Both the position numbers and the translations under genes were made by a program. A model generated the notes under the pieces. That model did not search any database, had not been told where the DNA came from, and was given only the letters and a program-made list of their open reading frames with translations. Shown one piece after another: positions 11,461 through 25,640 of a DNA stretch of 64,000 nt. This DNA is from Drechmeria coniospora (taxonomy: Eukaryota; Ascomycota; Sordariomycetes; Hypocreales; Ophiocordycipitaceae): NCBI RefSeq assembly GCF_001625195.1, contig NC_054391.1, positions 7,823,157-7,887,156 on the forward strand, written 5' to 3'. Position 1 is the first letter of the stretch. Each line of letters starts with the position of its first letter.

Positions 11461-12719
11461 TATACTAAGACCGGGACCTAGACTAAGACTAAGTCCTAGC
11501 CCAACTATTAGTTCGGCTAGTATAAGGGACCTTACTAAGGCTACCTTATATAAAGACCCTATAGAGGACCTAGTCCCTATAGAGGCAACAGACCTACTAG
11601 TAGCCCTAACTACTAGTACTAAGGAACAGGCTATTCCAACTACCAGTACGGAATCCAGTAATTAGTCTTACTAAAGACTATTACAACAAGCAGGCATTTA
11701 GTATATATAACTAGGATATATTAGTTTACTACTTTTAAAAAAGACTAGTAAAATTACTAGTAGGCTACCTAACTTTATATTTATTAAGGTTACCGACTTC
11801 CAATATATTGCTTATATACAGGCAAAATCTATAAGACGCTAGTTAAGGGAACTAATTAAGGACCTAGACTATATACTTAACTTAATCGAAGGGGATATAT
11901 TTGGGATTAAACCTATATCCTATAATCGAAAATCTATTGGATTAGTACTAATTAATTAAAAATCCTAATTCCGTTAGGTATATATCCTACCTAATAAGGA
12001 AGGACTAATAATTCTCTAGGCTATAAAGAACTTCTTTTAAAGCCTAAAAATATACTATAGCCGTTACCTAAAAAGGCTATTCTATAATAAAGGACCTAAA
12101 ATTAATATATTATTATAGGACTAGTTGGGTACCAAAGGAATACTAGTCGATACATCTTACCCGTATACCCTTAAATAAAACGAACTTACCGAACAGTCTA
12201 TATAAGTTATCCTAGACCGGCTATAAGTAACTATAATTTAGGCTAGCCTCCTACTTTTCCTTTAGTCTACTATACTTCCTACTATAGTTAACCTACTTAA
12301 CTATACTGCAATTACTAATAGGGACCTAAGCCCCTATTAATTGCTTAAGCAGGAACTATAAGGGCTAAAAATACTACTAAACCTTATAGCCTATAAGGCT
12401 ATTAGTACCTACTGTAAAGTCCTAATCCCTTATTAGAAACGGATTTAAAGTACTAAATTAATACAATATATAGAACCAGTAAGGCTACTAGTAACGCTAG
12501 GTTTAAAAACATACCTTATATATATACCTTCTAGAAGGGTAGTTACAAAAACTACCTTCCTAAAAATCCTAGAAGGTATTAGCCCTATCTCCTAAGGACT
12601 TTAACGACTACTAAGTCCTAGTCCCTAAGGACTAAAGTTAGAGGGGGAAATTAAGATAGAAGATTATATCTTATAAACTACCTCTAGTCCCTAAACACCT
12701 AGGGAGACAAAGGGGGTCA

Positions 12720-12870
12720 ATAGACCTACTAGTCCTACTAGGACCAGTAGACCTACTAGTCCTACTAGGACTAGCAGACCTACTAGGACCAGTAGACCTA
12801 CTAGACCTACTAGGACCAGTAGGCTGCAAAAAGCCAACGGACCAACTAGTCCTACTAGGACTAGTACAAC
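12720..12870 (+). repeat. 27-bp-type coding minisatellite between integrase and reverse transcriptase
   Basis: Repeats of ACCAGTAGACCTACTAGTCC-type sequence encode a T/S/P/R-rich tract (TSPTRTSRP in the sister copy). The array here is less regular and shorter than the one at about 25440-25640 in the minus copy. Confidence 0.75.
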
Positions 12871-14688
12871 AGAGGGGGTCCTAGCCTAACTAATAGAGGA
12901 TCTACTAAATACCTCTCTCCTAAATGCACTACTAGAACCAAAAGACAACCCTAACCTAATAGATCTTAACCTAACGTATTAAATCCAGGACCTATACTAC
13001 TATGCTAAAGCAAAGCAAATACTAGTTAGTAGCAAGCCTACTAGCTAGAAACAGGTACTTAAGTTAGATAATAAAGACCAGTAGATAAGTACTATATTCT
13101 CGGAATTCCAGTAGCTTATTTAGGTAGGAGTATTTTATTTTATTCCCCTTTAAGAAATACTAATTAGTAAACAACTTCTAAAAAGCCAACTTATACTATA
13201 AGTTAAAAAGGATTAACAGAATAACCCCGTTAAATTTAAGGTATAACTAGTAGCTAAGGGATTTATATAAATTAAAGGCCTTAACTATATAGAGACTTTT
13301 GTAACTATTAGTATTCCACCTACCTAAAGGATTCTATTAGCCCTAGCTGCCCAAAATAACTAGTACGTTAAGCAAATTAACTTTATTAGTACCTTCCTAA
13401 GCAGTAAGCTACCTAAAGTCAATTATCTTAAAATTCCCAAGGGACTAAAAGCATTTATTAGTCTTAATAAGAATAATAACTTAGCTAAGCTACTAGCTAA
13501 GCTAGGCTATAACCTAGTAGTTAAATAAGGTATCCTTTTAAAAAGGGCACTCTACGGTCTAAAATAAGGACCCAGAGAGTAGTAGGAGGTACTAGCCAAA
13601 CTACTATAACAATACAAATATAGCCCTCTTATATTTAACCCGGCTATCTACTATAATAATACTACTAGTACTTATATAGTTAGCTATATCGACAATTGCC
13701 TACTTATTGGACCAGACCTTATATATATTAACTAGCTAAAATAGTAACTATATAAGGTTTACCTAATTAAAGACCGTAGGTAGGCTGCTTTCTTCCTAGG
13801 CGTATAGATTAGTCGAACAACTAAGGGAATTACTCTTAGTCAAAAAGGGTATATTAAGGAAGCCCTATTCCAATTTAGGCTAACAGAGGCCAAGGTAGTA
13901 GTAATCCTACTATAGCTAGGGGTACTTAAATAGGCTATTACTATACCCCTTCCTCCCTTATCCGCTACCGACTAATTAGTATACCAATAAATAGTAGGGA
14001 CCCTAATATACCTTATGCTATTAACCCGACTAAATATAGCCTTTGCAATACAATAGCTATCTCGGTATATATACTAGGCTACTAGCCTATAGCTATTAGC
14101 TAGTAAGAACCTTCTTCAATATTTAAAAGGAACTATAGACCTAGCTATTTACTATTAGTCTAGGTCTAAGTCTTTAGTACCTAATTTATTTAGATTTTCT
14201 AATAGTAATTTTGCAAGTAACTTAAATTCCTCTAAGTTAACCTATAGGTACCTCTTTACCTTAGTAAGCGGACCTATTTACTAGAAATTAAAAAGGGCTA
14301 GTACTATTGCTCTTTCTACTATAGAGGTAGAATCGGATACCCTATTAGAAGCTATTCGGGAACTTAAATAGCTAGATAGTCTATTTACTAAAATAGGTAA
14401 AGGTCTCTAAAAACCTATTCTACTATTATATAACAATAATAGATCTATCTTTAATACTAATAACCCTAATTAGTATAACCAAACAAAGTATATATTGCTA
14501 AAGTTCCAGTATATACAGTAAGAAGCAACTAACGGACTAGCTAAAATTAGCTACTTAAATACTAAGTCTATACCTACCGATAGCCTTACTAAGGCTCTTA
14601 CTACTAATCTCTTCTAATGCTACCTTAGCCTACTAGGTCTTTAAGAAATCCCTATTTAGCAATAGTTATACTAGCTAAATAGAGGGAG

Positions 14689-15425
14689 TATTAAAATACT
14701 AGTATTTATACTAGTAAGACTACCTAAATAGGATACTATCCTATTAGTATTAGTACTAGTACTACTAGTACGGATGCTATACTATACTGTAAGTATTAGT
14801 AAGTATAATAAGTTAATTAATAGTATATAATATACTACTTCTCCGAACTATAACTCGGAGCGACATACGGTAGTACTACTACTAACTAACTTACTACTGC
14901 AATATAACCTATATATATAGTAGCTAGTCGACTACTAAAGCCAATTAATCGGAACAATAATTACTACTCTCCTAATTGCTACTAGCGCTTACTAGCCTAC
15001 AATACTAACTTAGGCCGGACCACCTATTTATTATATAATAGAATTAGCTAAGCTAATAACTAAAACAATCTATCTAACCTTATAACGAAAGCAGTTAACT
15101 AACAAGTAACTAAAACAGTTATCCAACTATATAATAGTTTTAGCTATTTAAGCTATAGTATAATAGTGCCTTTAATCTACAATAGAATCTCCAATAAAGC
15201 CGTTATTAGGAATTATTCTATAGATATAAATAGTTACTCTTTTCCTATACTATAGCTAGAAGAAATAATTATATTTATTTATATAATTTAGTACTACTAA
15301 TTGTATACTCTTGCCTAGTTACTAATTAGTACTTCCCTTATTACTATTACTAATAGTATAATTAATTTACTAGTCCGTACAATATACTTTTACTATCCCC
15401 TCCTCTTGCGCATTAATTACAAAGA
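14689..15425 (+). repeat. 3' LTR of the plus-strand copia element
   Basis: 737 bp, preceded by the polypurine tract AGAGGGAG and followed by TSD ttact. It differs from the 5' LTR mainly by transition mutations. Confidence 0.92.
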
Positions 15426-18400
15426 TTACTATAAGTAGTATTAGTACTACTAGTACTATAAACTTAAAAACTACTTAATTTAGCTTTCTATATAGCCTAT
15501 TAGTTTTAATATATTTAAGGCTAAGCTAGACCTTATTACCTATTTAGAACTTCTTTACTAAGTAACCGAAAGCTACTACTAACTTATATAAGCGTTATTA
15601 TATAAAGGTAATAGCTACTTATATAATTTTTATTCCTTCCCTTAGGTATTATAGGAAAGCAATAACCCTTCCTTTTAGTATTATTATACTTATTTAGTTA
15701 TCCTTTACCCTAGGTATTATACTAATTTTATAGCCTAATAATAGCTTATTTAGGCTAACTCCTATAACTAAAGACTCCCTATTATTTAGGGTAAGCTAGT
15801 AAGTAGCTAGGTAGGCCGGTTAGTTAAATTACTTAAACGAGATTAGGATCTATAGGGTAGCTTAAATTTCTTAATTTACCCTTTTAGTACCCCTATCCAT
15901 CTAAGGGTAGTATAAAGTTAATAAGAGTTATTTTATACTAATAAGGGAGTATAGGGATATTTAGAACTTACTAAGCCAATTTAATCCCTAATCCGTTATA
16001 ATCTAAGTAGGAAAACCCCTAAATTACTACTAATAGGTCTTAAACCGTTTTATATAAGCCTTTATACTTATTATAGTTATTACCTTTAGTTAAATAAATT
16101 TAAAAAGGCAGTCTATAATAATTATTAAGAATTAGGGGTCCTTATCGTTTTATACTAATAGGTTAGTTATAGAGTTAATTAATATTTACTTTTAATAATA
16201 GTTTAGTAAGGGAATTAATTATAGGAGTCCCTATCTCTATAAATAGCTCTTATAGCTTTAGTAGTAATAGTAATTCTAAATATACTATACTATATCCTGC
16301 AATATACTATTTTAGTAGAAGTCCTACTAAAGTACCCGGAATATTCTATTTTAACTTAGGTAGCCTAATATAGGTAATTCGTATACCTATTATATTATTA
16401 ATATTATTAGTAGTTCCTAGGCTAATAACTATAAGTATCCCCTATAGTATATTGTACTATAAGTACTAATAGTATAATTAGCTATTTATTCTTTTATCTT
16501 TACTTTTATTAGGAATTTCTATATACCTATTGCAATTACTTATTATTAAGCTTTATGTATTGTATTGTTTTGTAACGCTTAGTTCTATAATTCCTATAGG
16601 TAGGGTTTTAAGAAGAGTAATCGGCCGGTTAGTATATTTTATAAAAATAGTATTTCCTTTCCTATCTATCCCTATACTACTAGGAGCAATTAGAATATAT
16701 TAATAGCTCCTTATCCCCCTTTTATCTCTAGACAGGCTTAGTCCGCCCCTATATTTATAGTTATTATATTTTAGGCGCTTAGTACTTTACAGTTAGCCTA
16801 GGCCCAGTTTATTCCTATATTTACTTAATTTATTCCTATATTTATAATTACTATATCCTAGGTATTCTAGGTATTAGGACCTTCTTATATAGGTTAGCCT
16901 TTAGGCGCCTCCTATAGTATAGAGATTAATACTAGTTAAAGTATTTATCCTAAGCGTAATATATTTTCTTTATCCTATTCTTAATATAAAAGTATATCTG
17001 GCCGTTATACTTATAAGCTTAGTCTATACTATAGTAAGTAATTAAAGTTTATAAGGACTTCCGCCTATTATACCTATTATTCTAATATCTTCTATAATTT
17101 AGTAAAGTATTTAAGGTTCTTATAGTCTATTAAAATAATAAATAGTTCTATAATACCTTATAGGTCTACCGACTATACCTTAAGATAGCTAATAACTACT
17201 AGGAGTTCCTTATTATAAATTATATAATTCCTTTTTATTAGTATAAGTTTAGTTAAGTAGTAGGCTATTAGTTATAGGACCCCCTTATTGTTAATTTATA
17301 AGAGGTATCCGCTTAGTACCTTACCTAAGTAATTAGTCTTAATAAGAGTCTTTCTATTTAGGTCCTATTATATTAGGATTAGGTATAACGAAAAGGTATA
17401 CTTAAGGAATTAAAAGGCTATATTTTCTTTAGGTCCCTAGTAAAATAGTATACCCCTTCCTATAAGGGCTATAAGTAGTTCTATAAGGCTTATAAAATTA
17501 GGAATAAATTTATAGTAAAAGTTTGTAAAACCTAAGAAACTCCTAATCCCCCTTACTTTAGTAGGTAGTTATTATTCTTAAATTATAGTAATTTTTGCTA
17601 GGTTAGGCCTAACCTTAACGCCTACTTAGATAATAAACCTAAGGTATTTAACTTTTATTATTGCAAATATATACTTATTAAAATCTAAGTATAAACTAGC
17701 TACTTAAAGCTGCTTAAGGATTTCCCTAACCTTAGTAAGGTAGTTAGCCTTCGATCCGAAGGTATAGATTAGGATATTATTTAAATAGACTATAACCTAC
17801 TCCCTTAATTTATCCTATAATATCCTATTAATATATCTTTAGAATAAAGCTAGTACTCTAGCTAAACCGAAGGGGTAAACTAACTATTTAAATAGACTAA
17901 ATTATATATAGAATACTATAAGTAGTTTATCTCCTAGCGCTATATATAACTTATAGAATACTACTTATATATTTAGTTCAGTAAACTAATATACCCTTAA
18001 GAGTAAGTATAATATTTCTTTAATTAGTAGGAGTAGGTAGTAATCCTATTATATAATTTTATTTAGGGTTTAGTAATCTATATATAGCCTTTATTCTTTA
18101 TTTTCTTTTTTAGTAAGTAGTATTAGTATTACTATTATTAATAAACTTACCTATATTTATTCCTTATTTAGTAGGTTTATAATTTATTTACGGACTTTAA
18201 GTAGTTAGTCTTATAGTAAATTGTATAGTAGGCCCTAGGGTAGCAATAGTATTTCTCCCTTATCGTTTTATTATAGTTAGATATAGTAGTCCTAGGAGCC
18301 CTAGTATAGTAGTAGGACTAAGGCCTATTCCTTATCGAAGAGATTAGTATAGTCCTAGAAGGCTACTAGGAGAGTAGGTAGGGCTATTACTATTATATTT

Positions 18401-20301
18401 ATACTTTTAGGTTCTTATAGTACTATTTTTTATAGTTTTATTACTATTTCTTATAAGCTTATTACTATTAGTACTTCCTATTATTTTTGTAAAAAGGTTT
18501 ATATTAGTATAAGGTATACCTCTTAGGACCCATTAGAAGGGTAGATATTGTTTGCTTATATAATTTAGTTACCTATTGCCCTAATTATAAGGGTTTAATC
18601 TATTGTATTTAGGGTAACCCGTTAGTATTCTATCTATAGTAGACCTAGTATAGCGTTTTAACTTAGGCTTAGGATAATATATAGGAGTACTAGGCTCTCT
18701 TAGCTATTTATATTAATTGTTATATAGACTATATTAGTTATTATAGGGTAGGTAAGGGTATTGCTTATATTCCGCTAAGATATTGTAATAGCCGTTTAAA
18801 GTAGTTATTTTATTAAAAGAGGGATAAGCTTAAGTTATAAGTATTAGGCTATTCTTTTACTAATAGCCCTATAGTAGTTATAGCTACTATTAATTTAAAT
18901 ATTAAGGAATCTTATAGAAAATTTATAAATATAGTAATAAGAAAGAGTAGTTTATTTATCCTTAGTATAATCTTTTTAAACTTAATTTCCTAATTCCCTT
19001 AGTTCCTTATAGTCCGCTTACCTATAAATCCTTTATACCTTTATATAAGATTTAGCTTAAAGGTATTTTATTTTCCTTTTCTTCCTTAGTTTTTAATTCC
19101 TTATAAATATATTTTTCTCCCTAAGCGGCCTAAATACTTATCCCTAGGGTATATAGGATTATAGCTTATTATAGGTATTATTAGATATAGTAGCCTCCCT
19201 CCTTATAGTAGATATATATATTAGCTACCTTATATTTTTTTTTCCTATATAACCTATTTTGCCTGCTATTAAGGCCTGCCTTAGCCCTAGTTTATTTTTA
19301 TTATTAGTTTAGTTATAGCTGCTTTAGGCCTAGCAGTAGCCCTAGAGCTTATTGTATTAACCCCTAATATAGGGGTATTACTATTCTTATTAGGTCGAGG
19401 GGTTGCCCTAGCTATCCCTTAGCTAGGCCTACCTTAATTCTTAATTTTATCCTCTATATATTATAATTCTATTTTAAATATAATTTATTTATATATATTA
19501 ACTACCTTATTATAGTTATTTATTATAGTCCCCTACTAGAGGATATAGTTCCTTATTCTCTTAGTTAGCCTAATATAAAGCTTTATAAGTTTTACCTTAC
19601 TAAGCTAATATATTCCTCCTATTAGTATAAGCTTCTCTTTAAAGTATATAAGGAATATTAGGAATAACTTTAATATCCCTTGCTTAATATCCTTTAGTTT
19701 AATAACTATTAGTTACTAGTAGTAGGGGTTACTATAAGCCGATTTATAGTATATTATAAATTAAAATAAATTATAACTAATATAGGAGCCTTCCTTAAAG
19801 TATATTATAACTTATTACTAGACTTTAGCTAAAAGGTTTTACTAAATAAAGATCTATTAGTCCTAGGTAGATTTAATAAAGTCCCTATCTACCTAAAGCT
19901 TATAGTTTATATAGAACTTCTAGGCTATAAAGGTACCCTTATTACTATTATATAGGTCCTCGATTGGAATTAGTTTATATTTAATACGGGCCTATAGTAT
20001 ACCTAACTTATTCCTAGTCCGTTCCTACTAGGGGTCGATTATTAAGGTATTTATTGGCTGGACTAATAAGTACTTTAGGTCCTACTATACTTATTACTGC
20101 TTATTCTTCTATAGAGCTAAGATTTAAATAGAGTATATTTTTATTTAGGCGTATATTTAGCTAAACTTTATATAGACTTTTACTATAAAGTTCTTTATAA
20201 CTTACTAAAGGTTAATTTTTTTAAGCTTCCCCTTATCTATTTTAACTTATAATAGTTAGGCTTTTCCTTCCTTCTAACCGGTATAAGTAAAGTTTTTTAA
20301 A

Positions 20302-20473
20302 TATTATAGAGTTACTAAGTAACTACTTTAGGACTCTTAATAATATTTATTAAAAGACTTAAAGGATAGGAAAACTACTTAGCAATTAGGGCTTTTAGTT
20401 ATATGCGTTCCTCCTAGTAGGTCCCTTAGTTCCCTTCGTTCTCCTATATCGGGCTAAGCCCGATACTATAATA
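20302..20473 (-). repeat. 5' LTR of Gypsy2 copy A
   Basis: The minus strand starts TATTATAGTATCGGGCTTAG and ends AACTCTATAATA. It is followed internally by TTTAAAAAACTTTACTTATA, the same internal start as the complete copy at 50276. Confidence 0.85.
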
Positions 20474-22873
20474 ACTTATAAGTATAATAGCTAAATATAC
20501 TTTTATATTAGGAATAAAATAAAAAGAATATACTATACTTAGGATAAATACTTTAGTTAGTATTAATCTCTATACTATAAGAGGTACTTAAAGGCTAACC
20601 TATATAAAAAGGCCCTAATACTTAGAATATAGTAATTATAAATATAGGAATAAATTAAGTAAATATAGGAATAAACTAAGCCTAAGCTAACTATAAAGTA
20701 CTAAGCGCTTAAGATATAATAGCTATAAATATAGGGGTAGACTAAGCTTATTTAGAGATAGAAAGGGAATAAAAAGCTATTAATATATTCTAATTACTCT
20801 TAGTAATATAGAAATAAATAGAAAGGGAAATATTATTTCTATAGAATATACTAACTAATTAACTATTTTTCCTAAACCCCTACCTATAGGAATTATAGAA
20901 TTAGGTATTATAAAATAATATAATATATAAAGCTTAATAATAAGTAGTTATAATAGGTATATAGAAATTCTTAGTAAAAGTAAAAATAAAAAAATAAATA
21001 GCTAATTATACTATTAATACCTATAATATAATATACTATAGGGGATACTTATAGTTACTAACTTAAGAACTATTAATAATATAAATAATATAATAAGTAT
21101 ATAAATTACCTATATTAAGCTACTTTAGTTAAAACAGAATATTTTAAGTACTTTAGTAGGACTTCTATTAAAATAGTATATTATAAAATATAGTATAGTA
21201 TATTTAGAATTACTATTACTACTAAAGCTATAAAAGCTATTTATAGAAATAAGGACTCTTATAATTAATCCCCTTACTAAACTATTATAAAAAGTAAATA
21301 TTAATTAACTTTATAACTAACCTATTAGTATAAAATAATAAGAACCCCTAATTCTTAATAGTTATTATAAACTACCTTTTTAAATTTATTTAACTAAAGG
21401 TAATAATTATAATAAGTATAAAGGCTTATATAAAATAATTTAAGACCTATTAGTAATAATTTAGGGGTTTTCCTACTTAAATTATAATAAATTAAGGATT
21501 AAACTAACTTAGTAAGTTCTAAATATTCTTATACTTCTTTATTAGTATAAAATAATTCCTATTAACTTTATATTACCCCTAAATAGATAGGGGTATTAAA
21601 AGAGTAAATTAAGAAATTTAAGCTACCCTATAGATCCTAATCTTATTTAAGTAATTTAACTAACTAACCTATTTAGCTACCTACTAACTTACCCTAAATA
21701 ATAGGGAGTCTTTAGTTATAGGAGTTAGCCTAAATAAGCTATTATTAGGCTATAAAATTAATATAATACCTAAGGTAAAGGATAATTAGGTAAGTATAAT
21801 AATATTAAAAGGGAGGGCTATTACCTTCCTATAATACCTAAGGGAAGAAATAGAAATTATATAAATAGCTATTACCTTTATATAATAATACTTATATAAG
21901 TTAGTAATAGCTTTAGGTTACCTAATAGAAAAGTTCTAGGTAAGTAATAAAGTCTAGCTTAGCCTTAAATATATTAAAACTAATAGGCTATATAGGAAGC
22001 TAAACTAAATAGCTTTTAAATTTATAGTACTAATAGTACTAATACTACTTATAGTAATACTATATATTCCTTAGGGCTTATACTCTACCTTCTATATAGA
22101 CCTTATTAAAAGGGTAGTAAATAACCCTTTATTTAGTTAAATAGTATAGGATTTAAAGCTAGGCCTATTATTAGTTTAAGATAAGAATAGTACTTTATAA
22201 AAGGAATATTAAATTAAATATATTCTTACAATGAGCGGGGCCTAAGGCTAAGGGGGATAATATAATACCCTTATAAAATAGCTAGGTTATAAATAATTAA
22301 CCTAAGAACCAATAAAGACCTTAGTATAAACAAAAGCCCTAAAGGAATTTATATAGTAATAGGGAGACCCCTATATAAATAATAAAATATAGGTAAGCTA
22401 TAAAATAAAATATAAAATTTTAAATATATTAAAGGAAAAAATTAACCCTAAAGCAGTTCTAATAAGGACTTAACCTAATACTATTATAAATATATACTAG
22501 CTATACTACTTAGACTTATTAGTTTTTATATCCTTTTTACTTTTATTCTTCTTAGTATCCTCCTTAGGGAGGGTCTTAAAACTATTTATTATAGTACTTA
22601 AGTAAGGGTAGGATATAATTAAGGGGGTAAGGGTAAGGGTATAAAATAAAAGCACTAAGTAATATAGGTAATATAAAAAGTAAAGATAATAGGATAGTAT
22701 AATAAAGATATACTATTTATATAAAATAAGTATAACCTATTACTATTATAAGTAATATAGGGAATAAAGGGGGTAAAATAATATAATAAAAGGGAACTAT
22801 CTATATAAGACTTATATAACTTATAAATATTATAGTATATTTTAGTTAAAATAGCTATTAATTTAGTACTAAT

Positions 22874-23610
22874 TCTTTGCAATTAATGCGCAAGAGGAGG
22901 GGATAGTGGAAGTATATCGCACGGACTAGTAAATCAATTATACTGTTAGTAATAGCAATAAGGGAAGTACCAGTTAGTAACTGGGCAAGAGTATACAATT
23001 AGTAGTACCAAATTATACAAACGAATGCAATTATTTCTTCTAGCTATAGTACAGGAAAAGAGCGGCTATTTATATTTACAGAACAATCCCCAATAACGGC
23101 TTTATCGGAGATTCCATCGTAGATTAAAGGCGCTATCGTACTATGGCTTAAATGGCTGAAACTATTATACAGTTGGATAACTGTTTTAGTTACTCGTTAG
23201 TTAACTGCTTCCGTTATAAGGTTGGATGGATTGTTTTAGTTATTAGCTTAGCTAATTCCATTACATAATGAATAGGTAGTCCGGCCTAAGTTAGTATTAT
23301 GGGCTGGCAAGCGCTAGTAGCAATTGGGAGAGCAGTAATTATTGTTCCGATTAATTGGCTCCAGTAGTCGACTGGCTACTACATATATAGGTTATATTGC
23401 AGTAGTAAGTTGGTCGGTAGTAGTACTGCTGTATATCGCTCCGAGTTATAGTTCGGAGAAGTAGTATGTTATATACTATTAGTTAACTCAATATGCTTAC
23501 TAATACTTACAGTATAGTATAGCATCCGTACTAGTAGTACTAGTACTAATACTAATAGGATAGTATCCTATTTAGGTAGTCTTACTAGTATAAATACTAG
23601 TATTTTAATA
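22874..23610 (-). repeat. 3' LTR of the minus copia element
   Basis: 737 bp. Its internal edge at 23611 is next to the polypurine tract (minus strand AGAGGGAG). It keeps more TG dinucleotides than the 5' LTR at matching sites (for example TATGGCTTAAATGGC here versus TATAGCTTAAATAGC at about 29285). Confidence 0.92.
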
Positions 23611-25435
23611 CTCCCTCTATTTAGCTAGTATAACTACTGCTAAATAGGGATTCCTTGGAGACCTAGTAGGCTAAGGTAGCGCTGGAAGAGATTAGTAGTA
23701 AGAGCCTTAGTAAGGCTATCGGTAGGCATAGACTTAGTATTTAGGTAGCTGATTTTGGCTAGTCCGTTAGTTACCTCTTGCTGTATATACCGGAACTTTA
23801 GCAATGTATGCTTTGTTCGGTTATACTGATTGGGGTTATTGGCATTAGAGATAGATCCATTATTGTTACATAATAGTAGAACAGGTTTTTGGAGACCCTT
23901 ACCTATTTCAGTAAATAGACCATCTAGCTATTTAAGTTCCCGAATAGCTTCCAATAGGGCATCCGATTCTACTTTTACGGTAGAAAGAGCAATAGTACTA
24001 GCCCTTTTTGATTTTCAGTAGATAGGTCTGCCTGCTAAGGTAAAGAGGTATCCGTAGGTTAACTTAGAGGAATCTAAGTCCCCTGCAAAATCGCTATCGG
24101 AAAATCCAAATAGATTGGGTACTAAGGAATTAGACTAGTAGCAAATAGCTAGATCTATAGTTCCTTTTAGATATTGGAGGAGGTTCTTGCCGGCTAATAG
24201 CTATAGGCTAGTAGCCTAGTATATGTACCGAGATAGCTATTGTATTGCAAAGGCTATGTTTGGTCGGGTCAATAGCATAAGGTACATTAGAGTCCCTACT
24301 ATTTGTTAGTATACCAGTTGGTCGGTATTGGATAATGGAGGAAGGGGCGTAGTAATAGCCTGTTTAAGTACCCCTAGCTGTAGTAGGATTACTACTGCCT
24401 TGGCCTCCGTTAGCCCAAATCGGGATAGGGCTTCCTCGATATACCCTTTTTAACTAAGAGTAATTCCCTTAGTTATTCGACTAATCTGTACGCCTAGGAA
24501 GAAAGCAGCCTGCCCGCAGTCTTTAATTGGGTAAACCTTATATAGTTACTGTTTTAACTGGTTAATGTATATAAGGTCTGGTCCAATAAGTAGGCAATTG
24601 TCGATATAGCTAACTATATAAGTACTAGTAGTATTATTATAGTAGATAGCCGGATTAGATATAAGAGGGCTATATCCATATTATTGTAGCAGTTTGGCTA
24701 GTACCTCCTGCTACTCTCTAGGTCCTTGTTTTAGGCCGTAGAGTGCCTTTTTTAAAAGGATACCTTGTTTAACTGCTAGGTTATAGCCTAGCTTAGCTAG
24801 TAGCTTAGCTAAGTTATTATTCTTATTAAGACTAATAAATACTTCTAGTCCCTTGGGAATTTTAAGATAATTAACTTTAGGTAGCTTACTGTTTAGGAAG
24901 GCACCAATAAAGTCAATTTGCTCGACGTACTAGTTATTCTAAGCAGCTAGGGCTAATAGTATCCTCTAGGTAGGTAGAATACTAGTAGTTACAAAAGTCT
25001 CTATATAGTTAAGGCCTTTAATTTGCATAAATCCCTTAGCTACTAGTTATGCCTTAAATTTAATGGGGTTATTCTGCTAATCCTTTTTGACTCGTAGTAT
25101 AAGTTTACTTTTCAGAAGTCGTCTGCTAGTTGGTATTTCTTAAAGGGGAATAAAATAAAATACCCCTGCCTGAATAAGCTGCTGGAATTCCGAGAATATA
25201 GCACTTATCTACTGGTCTTTGTTGTCTGACTTAAGTACCTGTTTCCAGCTAGTGGGTTCGCTGCTAACTAGTATTTGCTTTGCTTTGGCTTAGTAGTATA
25301 GGTCCTGGATCCAATACGTTAGGTTAAGATCCATTAGGTTAGGGTTGTCTTCTAGTTCTGGTGCATCTGGAAGGGAGGTATCTAGTAGATCCTCTGTTAG
25401 CTGGGCTAGGACCCCCTCTGTTGTACTAGTCCTAG

Positions 25436-25640
25436 TAGGACTAGTTGGTCCGTTGGCTTCTTGCAGCCTACTGGTCCTAGTAGGTCTGCTAGTCCTAGTA
25501 GGTCTACTAGTCCTAGTAGGACTAGTAGGTCTACTGGTCCTAGTAGGACTGGTAGGTCTACTGGTCCTAGTAGGACTGGTAGGTCTACTGGTCCCAGTAG
25601 GACTGGTAGGTCTACTGGTCCTAGTAGGACTAGTTGGTCT
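25436..25640 (-). repeat. 27-bp coding minisatellite of the minus copia element
   Basis: At least four near-perfect 27-bp units, read on the minus strand as the nine residues TSPTRTSRP, between the integrase and reverse transcriptase regions. The repeat is a multiple of three, so its changes in copy number preserve the frame. The opposite strand has a long open frame (25345-25698) only because of this repeat. Confidence 0.88.

Larger units (their letters stand above)
8643..15425 (+). mobile_element. Complete but inactive Ty1/copia retrotransposon, TSD ttact
   Basis: A 6783-bp element flanked by ttact at 8638-8642 and 15426-15430. LTRs are 8643-9379 and 14689-15425, both 737 bp. The primer binding site is at 9380-9397, and a polypurine tract (AGAGGGAG) ends at 14688. 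Remnants follow copia order: gag-like about 9.8-10.7 kb; integrase about 10.9-12.4 kb, including a TPEQNGL-like motif near 12.17 kb; reverse transcriptase with the YVDD motif read as YIDN near 13.69 kb; and RNase H up to about 14.6 kb. RIP-type stops break every frame. It inserted into Gypsy2 copy A. It is more RIP-mutated than its sister copy at 22874-29753. Confidence 0.93.
7364..20473 (-). mobile_element. Gypsy2 copy A, minus, interrupted by a copia element
   Basis: A Ty3/gypsy element read on the minus strand: 5' LTR at 20302-20473, internal part 15426-20301 and, beyond the copia insertion, 7364-8642. The order of blocks matches the complete copy at 50276-57905. It lacks about 1.1 kb at its 3' end, including the 3' LTR. 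The reverse transcriptase region lies at about 17.75-18.05 kb, recognised by alignment to the complete copy. All frames are broken by stops. The flank on the right begins ACTTATAAG, where another Gypsy2 copy resumes, so copy A was probably inserted into that copy. Confidence 0.8.

Noticed and set aside
22655..22882. 75-codon minus-strand frame rich in Tyr, Ile and Leu
   Set aside because: Composition is simply that of TA-rich RIP DNA read in one frame; it spans a Gypsy2/copia boundary.
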